Positions 20,886-25,714 of a DNA stretch of 25,714 nucleotides are shown piece by piece. The translations under genes and the position numbers were made by a program. How positions within the stretch are numbered: the stretch's first letter is position 1; each line of letters begins with the position of its first letter. Below the pieces are notes generated by a model that was not told where the DNA came from, did not search any database, and worked only from the letters and a program-made list of their open reading frames with translations. Source of the DNA: Rhizoclosmatium globosum (taxonomy: Eukaryota > Chytridiomycota > Chytridiomycetes > Chytridiales > Chytriomycetaceae); assembly GCA_002104985.1 (NCBI GenBank), contig MCGO01000364.1, forward strand, positions 1 to 25,714. The letters run 5' to 3'.

Positions 20886-21055
20886 TGTTGGTGTTGGAAA
20901 AGAGTTTAATCTTCAAAAAAAGAATTGTAGAGAACATGAAAAGATAGATGGAAATAATAATAAATACATCAAGTAATGTCTGATTAGCAGGCGAGAAAAT
21001 GAGAGAAAGTTAGCGAGAAAGCGCGCGTCCAAGCCAACGCACAACCAACAAAAAG
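20886..21055. promoter_or_regulatory. 170-bp divergent intergenic region (LSM6 / UBXN7)
   Basis: The LSM6 ATG (minus, 20885) and the UBXN7 ATG (plus, 21056) face away from each other, so both promoters lie here. A-rich tracts and AATAATAAATA near 20953 are visible; no element can be named with confidence. Confidence 0.45.
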
Positions 21056-22961
21056 ATGCAACAAACACGCCAAATGGACACTGACGAAGACACACTCGCA
21101 ACATTCATCGGCATCACGGACGCCGACAGCGAGACAGCCAAGTCGTTTCTGCGATTGGCCGACGGAAGCCTCGATCTCGCCGTGTCCATGTTTCTTGAAC
21201 ACGGCGCTTCGTTTGTTGCACCGCGTTCGTCTGCTCCTTCTTCGACAAACAACTCTGCGTCAACAAACACCAACACCAACACCAACAACACCAACAACGA
21301 CACTGTCCGCGCGGCAATCGCTCCAAAGGTCGACACTCTCGTCGGAAACGGATACAGCGACAACCTCCACTTTTACCAGGGCGGCGATGACGACGACCCA
21401 ATGCTCGACGACCCGGTCGCATTGGCTTCGTCTTTCTCAAATCGCCAATTCGCTGGTGCCGTCAGAGGCCGCGCTTTCAATGCCGCCTCGTCTTCCTCAG
21501 CAGCGAGAGGCGCCTTCAACGACCCACTCTCCGTCGATCCCACGGACGCAAAGGCTACGAAACTCGCAAAAATGTTTGCTACTCCTTATGAAATCATGTT
21601 TGATGGCGACTGGGAATCGGTGCGTCTTTCTGTACTAGCACTTGCTCCCAAGTCCTGACGCTAAACAACATAATTCATTTAAAGGCCCGTGAATACGGTC
21701 AAGCAACGTCAAAATGGATTCTCGTCACAGTCTCTGACCGCACAGAGTTTCAATGTGAAGCTCAGAAACGTGATTTGTGGAATAATGCACTTGTTCGCGA
21801 AATGATTTCGGCTCACTTTGTCTTTTTGTTTGTGAGTACCTAGTCTACTCTGTAAATCCTGTGATTAGAGAGTTGAATTGGCTTGGCGTGTCGAATTGAT
21901 GTGTCGAAGTGGAGGATGTTGTTGAAATTAAGGAATCTCGCCTCTCATATTACATGTCGCTTCCGCAATCCTAACGCCTTCAAATACACAGTATCCTTCA
22001 GAATCAACGGAGGGAAAATCTCACATGAGCTTCTATCGAGTTAATTCGCTTCCTTACTTTGCCATCGTGGATCCGCGAACAGGCGAGAGCATGAAAGTAT
22101 GGAACAATTCACCAAAGAAGGAAGAACTCGTCCAAGAATGTGAGTCTTTTTCAAACTATCCTAAAAGCACGAAATTCGGCTAAATCGTTTCTTTTAGTCG
22201 CCACCTTCCTTGACACTTACTCTCTGGACAATTTCCGTGCGGCACCAAAGCGAAAAGCAGTGAGTCTTTTGTTACTGATAAACTTGCGACACAATTTTTG
22301 AAAAACTCTCTTCGGAAACAGGACACTTCCGTTGGTGCCTTGTCAGAAGAAGACCAACTTGAGCTTGCTATTGCAGCATCACTTGGTGCATCCATCGGCT
22401 CTACCTCCAACAAGAAGGAAAAGGAAGTCATTTACGTCGATGACGATGACGATGATGACGAAGAATTTCATGTTGCGGAAGAAGATGAGAAGGATGAGGA
22501 TATCGAGATGGATGGTAAGTTCTTCTCAAGTTGACCCCGCTGTTGGTTAATCTCAAGGACATCCAGCATGGCAGTCAATTCCAAATACTATTGGCGCGGA
22601 GCCAGAGCAATCGCCAAGTGTGACACGATTGCAGTTTAAGCTGCCTGGTGAGTCTTTATTCTTTCCTTTCTTAATTGCTTACATTTTATTGAGATGGAAC
22701 AAGACTCGTCCGCAAATTTGCCAAATCTGACAAAGTACGGTCGCTGTTTGCTTTCATCAAGATGAGTCTACAGCAGAAGGATGTGATGGATAAATTTGAG
22801 GTTCGTACGTTTTTGCATCGTATCATACAACAGCTCATCAACTCATCCGTACTTTACCTTAGTTGTTGAACTTCCGAGATGCATTGTATGAAAAACTGGA
22901 CCAGTCTTTGGAGGAGGCAAAGGTGCTGAATTCGTCAATCACTGTTGAGTTGAAGGAATAA
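21056..22961 (+). CDS. UBXN7: UBX-domain protein, UBXN7/Ubx5-like (UBA-UAS-UIM-UBX)
   Basis: p97/Cdc48 adaptor that links ubiquitylated substrates and cullin ligases to the segregase. Eight exons: 21056-21619, 21685-21831, 21992-22139, 22198-22259, 22322-22514, 22558-22647, 22694-22800, 22863-22961; all phases agree, 469 aa, near the human length. Domains in order: UBA (about 8-45, TFIGITDADSETAKSFL), a disordered Asn/Thr-rich linker, the thioredoxin-like UAS domain (about 170-300, containing KWILVTVSDRTEFQC and YPSESTEGK), a UIM (SEEDQLELAIAASLG, about 315-330) with a following acidic Asp run, and the C-terminal UBX (from about 393, RLQFKLPDGTRLVRKF). The second intron is 160 nt, long for this genome. 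Met7 (21074) is an alternative start. Confidence 0.93.
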
Positions 22962-23089
22962 TCGAAACGGGGGGTAATGATTCGAGCTATTTGCATATTT
23001 ATGCTCTGATTGAAACGGGAAAGATACATTATCAAAACATATTATCAACAAGTTTATCTATTGTCTTCATCATCACATCCAGAGTTGGA

Positions 23090-23512
23090 TTACATAAGCA
23101 TAGTGATTGCAGCAACTGGAGCAACCGCCGGCACAACAAGCCCAGCCCCTGACTTGGTCGTAGTTACAACCGCAGCCGCTGTAGTAACCACGGCACTTGC
23201 ATTCGTCGCTCCCGGAACATTCACGTTCACACACCCCCTCAAATACAAATCATAAACCTGCCCACCGCACTTCAAGGCTTCAATCAAATCCGCAGTACAG
23301 AAACACTTGTATCCCGCCTCCGTGTACGCTGCGCCTTTTTTGGCGTTCTCGGGGGTTGGAGTGATGATGTTGGCGGCGAGGTTGCAGCTGTAGATTGCAC
23401 CGCTCACTTTCACTTGGGTTACGGAGAAGTCCGTTGGGCAGGAGACGGTTTGGGTTGTTTGCGCGGATACGGATGATGCAGCGAAGAGAGCGGCGAGAGT
23501 GAGTGGTTGCAC
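23090..23512 (-). CDS. Small secreted six-cysteine (C-C-CFC-C-C) protein, copy C, without an ATG start
   Basis: A 140-codon frame with a clear signal peptide (QPLTLAALFAASSVSA, then QTTQT), six Cys at 25, 43, 70, 72, 82 and 94 (central KCFCTA; spacing x17, x26, x1, x9, x11), a short Ala/Thr/Val linker and a hydrophobic C-terminus (KSGAGLVVPAVAPVAAITML) like a GPI signal. The layout matches copies A and B 15 kb away. Where those have AAAATG, this gene has AAAGTG at 23512; an in-frame stop lies shortly upstream and no ATG occurs until the last residues. Either GTG is used, a base was miscalled, an upstream exon supplies the ATG, or the copy is dead. The intact frame and signals argue it was recently functional. 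Confidence 0.75.
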   Translation of the reverse strand: MQPLTLAALFAASSVSAQTTQTVSCPTDFSVTQVKVSGAIYSCNLAANIITPTPENAKKGAAYTEAGYKCFCTADLIEALKCGGQVYDLYLRGCVNVNVPGATNASAVVTTAAAVVTTTKSGAGLVVPAVAPVAAITMLM

Positions 23513-23848
23513 TTTGGGCTTTTGTAATGGAATTATTTTTGGGGCTTGTTTTCAAATTGCAAATAATTGCTGACCAAGCTCGGCAAGTCCATTAACAATA
23601 GAAGGAAGAAAGAAAAAGGGCGTTATTTATTCCATGGGGATAATTGATGTAACTATGCAATCAAATAGTGCATCTGAACCGTAACACGCATTTGAATGGC
23701 AGTCCTTAATACTGGTCGGCGTGTAGCGAATCAATCAACTCACTTGGCACCGTTATTGTTGACAAAAGTAGTCGAATTTCTTGAAACTGGCATCAAAATC
23801 GAGAGAAGAAAGATAATGTATTGGTAAAGAAAAGAGAGACAAGAATAA
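23513..23848. other. 336-bp intergenic region
   Basis: Upstream side of six-Cys copy C and downstream side of the OTC gene. It is A/T-rich at the OTC end (the AATGTATTGG and AAGAAAGATAATG stretches follow the OTC stop). I see no gene or repeat in it; it presumably holds the promoter of copy C and the OTC 3' untranslated region. Confidence 0.5.
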
Positions 23849-24980
23849 CTAATTGAATTTGCCAACTTCCTCAAACACTGCCATCGCAGTCCATTTTCGG
23901 TTCTCCGCCTCTCCAAACACCAATGAACGTGCCTCGTTATAGAAGACTTCGTCATCCACTTCCTCCAACTTTCGAGGGAGACAGTGCATAAACTTCCAGT
24001 CCTCCATAGCACCTCCTTCCTTAGCCATAGCTTCAGTCACTTGGAAGCCTTTGAAAGCATCCAAACGAGCTTGCTTCTCCGCCTCTTGACCCATAGAAAC
24101 CCAAGTGTCAGTCACAATAATGTGGGCCTTGTTGACAGCCACCTGGGGATCTTGGGTATACACAACCGTACCGTAGACACGACCCTCCGCTTGAGCCTTG
24201 GCTGCCTCAGCCTCAACATATTCCTGGATGTCTTCGTCAATCTCGTAACCAGCAGGTGTGGCAACACCAACACTGATTCCAAGACGGGGCAGACACACCA
24301 ACAACGAGTTGATAATGTTGTTGGCGTCTCCAACCCAGGCAACCTTGACACCATGCAGGATTGGAAGCTGGGCATCAGGGTCCTCCAGAAGCGCCATGAT
24401 CTCCTCCTTGGGCATGAAAGACTCGTAGATGGTCATGATATCCGCGAGTGCTTGCATAGGGTGGAACTTGGCCGTCAAAGCGTTCACAACAGGCGCAGAA
24501 GAGTACTTTGCCAGCTCCTCAATCTCACTGTGATCACCCAAACGGGCAAACACAGCGTCCACCATGCTTCCAACAACTTGACTTGTGTCTCTCCAAGACT
24601 CTCCTCCCTTCTTTGGGTCTCCCAACTGAATATCGTTGGCACCAAGGAACATTGGGTGGCCACCAAGAGCAGCCCACCCGGCTTCCGCACTGATACGGGT
24701 ACGAGTGGACTTCTTGGTGAACAAGAGGGCAAGGGTCTTTCCGGCAAGAATGCCTTGGGTTTCCTGAGGAAGGGGTTTTCCTTTTGTGTACTTGAAGAGC
24801 ATAGATCTCTTGACAAGAGTCAGGATTCCTTCAGGAGAGAGTTGACGGTCGCTCAAGAAGTGCTTTGAACCAAAGAGAGACTGTGGTTTTGAAGCAGGAG
24901 CAGTTTGGAGAGAGGCCTTGGAGGCGAAGATTGGCAGAGTTGCGGCACTGGAGGCAAAGCTGGAAGATGGGCGGAGTCAT
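23849..24980 (-). CDS. OTC: Ornithine carbamoyltransferase, mitochondrial (N-terminal frame break)
   Basis: Converts ornithine and carbamoyl phosphate to citrulline in arginine synthesis; the fungal enzyme is usually mitochondrial. The body of the protein is unmistakable: carbamoyl-phosphate loop FTKKSTRTRISAEAG, NALTAKFHPMQALADI, VAWVGDANNIINSL, and the ornithine/catalytic motif FMHCLPRK. The stretch before SDRQLSPEGIL (FASSAATLPIFASKASLQT) is rich in Ser, Ala and Lys like a mitochondrial presequence. The only nearby ATG (24980, MTPP) is one base out of frame with it: 24980-23849 is 1132 nt. Removing one C of CCC near 24970 gives a smooth presequence and 376 aa. A splice from 25079 to 24959 also keeps the frame but offers no ATG. 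Core call is certain; the N-terminus is not. Confidence 0.96.
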
Positions 24981-25714
24981 GGTACTTCTAAAATATATAT
25001 TATTAGTATGTAGGAAGAGCGAGTTTAAGGGGTGATGAGAGTTGGGTGGCTCTTGAAAAATTTCATCAAGGTACTCACAGATAACGGAGGGCTGGCACGG
25101 TTTGGAGAGAAGAGGATATTTTAAAACTTAAGAGTAGATTCGAATAGGCTATCTGATTTAAAGGCTGGAGCTCTTGAAGATTTGTTCGGAAATGTCTGTT
25201 GATTGGAGTTTGATGAGACAGGGAACCTTCAAAGGGCAAACAAACACTTACAGTCTTGGCTAACAACTTCTTGTGCGTGTCTGTACATAAAACGGTGGGT
25301 GGGCAGCAAAGAGGTAAGTCTTGGGCTGCTGCAGGCGTACGGGAAGAGCTGGACAGAGTCGAGGTCTTCGGGGTTTCAATGAAGAAAAAGTGAATGACGA
25401 AAAAATGTGAGCTGGCCCTTTTTGACTTCACTCTCCAGACAAATCGAACGAATCAGATAAGATAGAGCACACCAAGCAGTCGCGTTTTTACACGTGTTTA
25501 AATCATTAAAACCAATCAACTAGGAGAAGAATGTGGCTAATAATTTATGAAATCCTCATGAGTATTCCACTACCAAAGTTCTTTTTTCTTCCACTGCTTT
25601 CATATTTGACTCTTAAATATTCAATAAACATTGTCTACTGCACATAAACTGTCCCAAATTCTCTCAATTTAGACATTCGGGGAGAAAAGTAATTTAACAA
25701 ATAAGCAAGTGATA
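24981..25714. other. OTC leader with probable 5'-UTR intron, then window edge
   Basis: On the minus strand a good intron can be drawn from 25078 to 24988 (GTGAGT donor, TACTAAT branch site, TTTTAG acceptor, 91 nt), ending 7 nt before the OTC ATG; a second GTAAGT donor sits at 25253-25248, downstream of a short ATG ORF (MYRHAQEVV, from 25290). These look like leader exons of the OTC transcript. From about 25440 to 25714 I see only A/T-rich sequence with no supported gene. Confidence 0.45.

Noticed and set aside
23984..24868. 294-codon plus-strand ORF over OTC
   Set aside because: Shadow of the strongly biased OTC coding frame, whose STRTR, HPMQ and HCLPR motifs are on the minus strand.
25255..25290. 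Short ATG ORF (MYRHAQEVV) as the first coding exon of OTC
   Set aside because: Splicing its GTAAGT donor to the available downstream acceptors gives a stop codon or the wrong phase, so I treat it as leader sequence.
1..25714. tRNA, rRNA, CRISPR array, insertion sequence or bacterial-type operon
   Set aside because: I found no tRNA B-box with a matching arm, no spaced direct repeats of CRISPR type and no transposase or terminal inverted repeats; gene structure is eukaryotic throughout.

Overview
The window looks like gene-dense nuclear DNA from an early-diverging fungus, most likely a chytrid; this is inference. The evidence is many short spliceosomal introns (about 50 reconstructed by hand, mostly 42-65 nt, GT...AG, several with CTAAC or TACTAAT branch sites), very short gaps between genes, and a gene set mixing typical fungal proteins with ones absent from yeasts but shared with animals (DONSON, a C1orf74/UPF0739-like protein, UBXN7). 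There are no tRNA or rRNA genes, transposons, CRISPR arrays or prokaryotic operons that I can support.

Layout, left to right: a truncated hormone-sensitive-lipase-type esterase (-); protein farnesyltransferase beta (-); a divergent Cys-rich, Ser/Thr-stalked, probably GPI-anchored surface protein (+); the Pol I factor RRN7/TAF1B (-); two small secreted six-cysteine proteins (- , -); the 20S pre-rRNA endonuclease NOB1 (-); a doubtful small ORF (-); a germinal-centre-III kinase (-); a CTR copper transporter with a long Cys/Met-rich ectodomain (+); DONSON (-); an unknown seven-helix membrane protein (+); polynucleotide kinase 3'-phosphatase (+); the C1orf74-like protein (-); LSM6 (-); UBXN7 (+); a third six-cysteine secreted protein (-); and ornithine carbamoyltransferase (-).

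The genes do not form one pathway. They fall into housekeeping roles: ribosome production (RRN7, NOB1), RNA processing (LSM6), replication and repair (DONSON, PNKP), ubiquitin/p97 (UBXN7), arginine synthesis (OTC), prenylation, kinase signalling and copper uptake. They are interleaved with an accessory cell-surface set: the CYC-repeat protein, three C-C-CxC-C-C secreted proteins and the 7TM protein. That surface set is the least explained part of the window.

A second theme is reading-frame breaks. Several otherwise conserved genes (farnesyltransferase beta, ornithine carbamoyltransferase, the CYC-repeat protein, probably LSM6 and the esterase) need a one-base change, often beside a short homopolymer, to keep frame, while RRN7, NOB1, the kinase, CTR, DONSON, PNKP, UBXN7 and the C1orf74-like gene splice cleanly. 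Residual indel errors in the assembly are the simplest explanation, but each site is listed so it can be checked.
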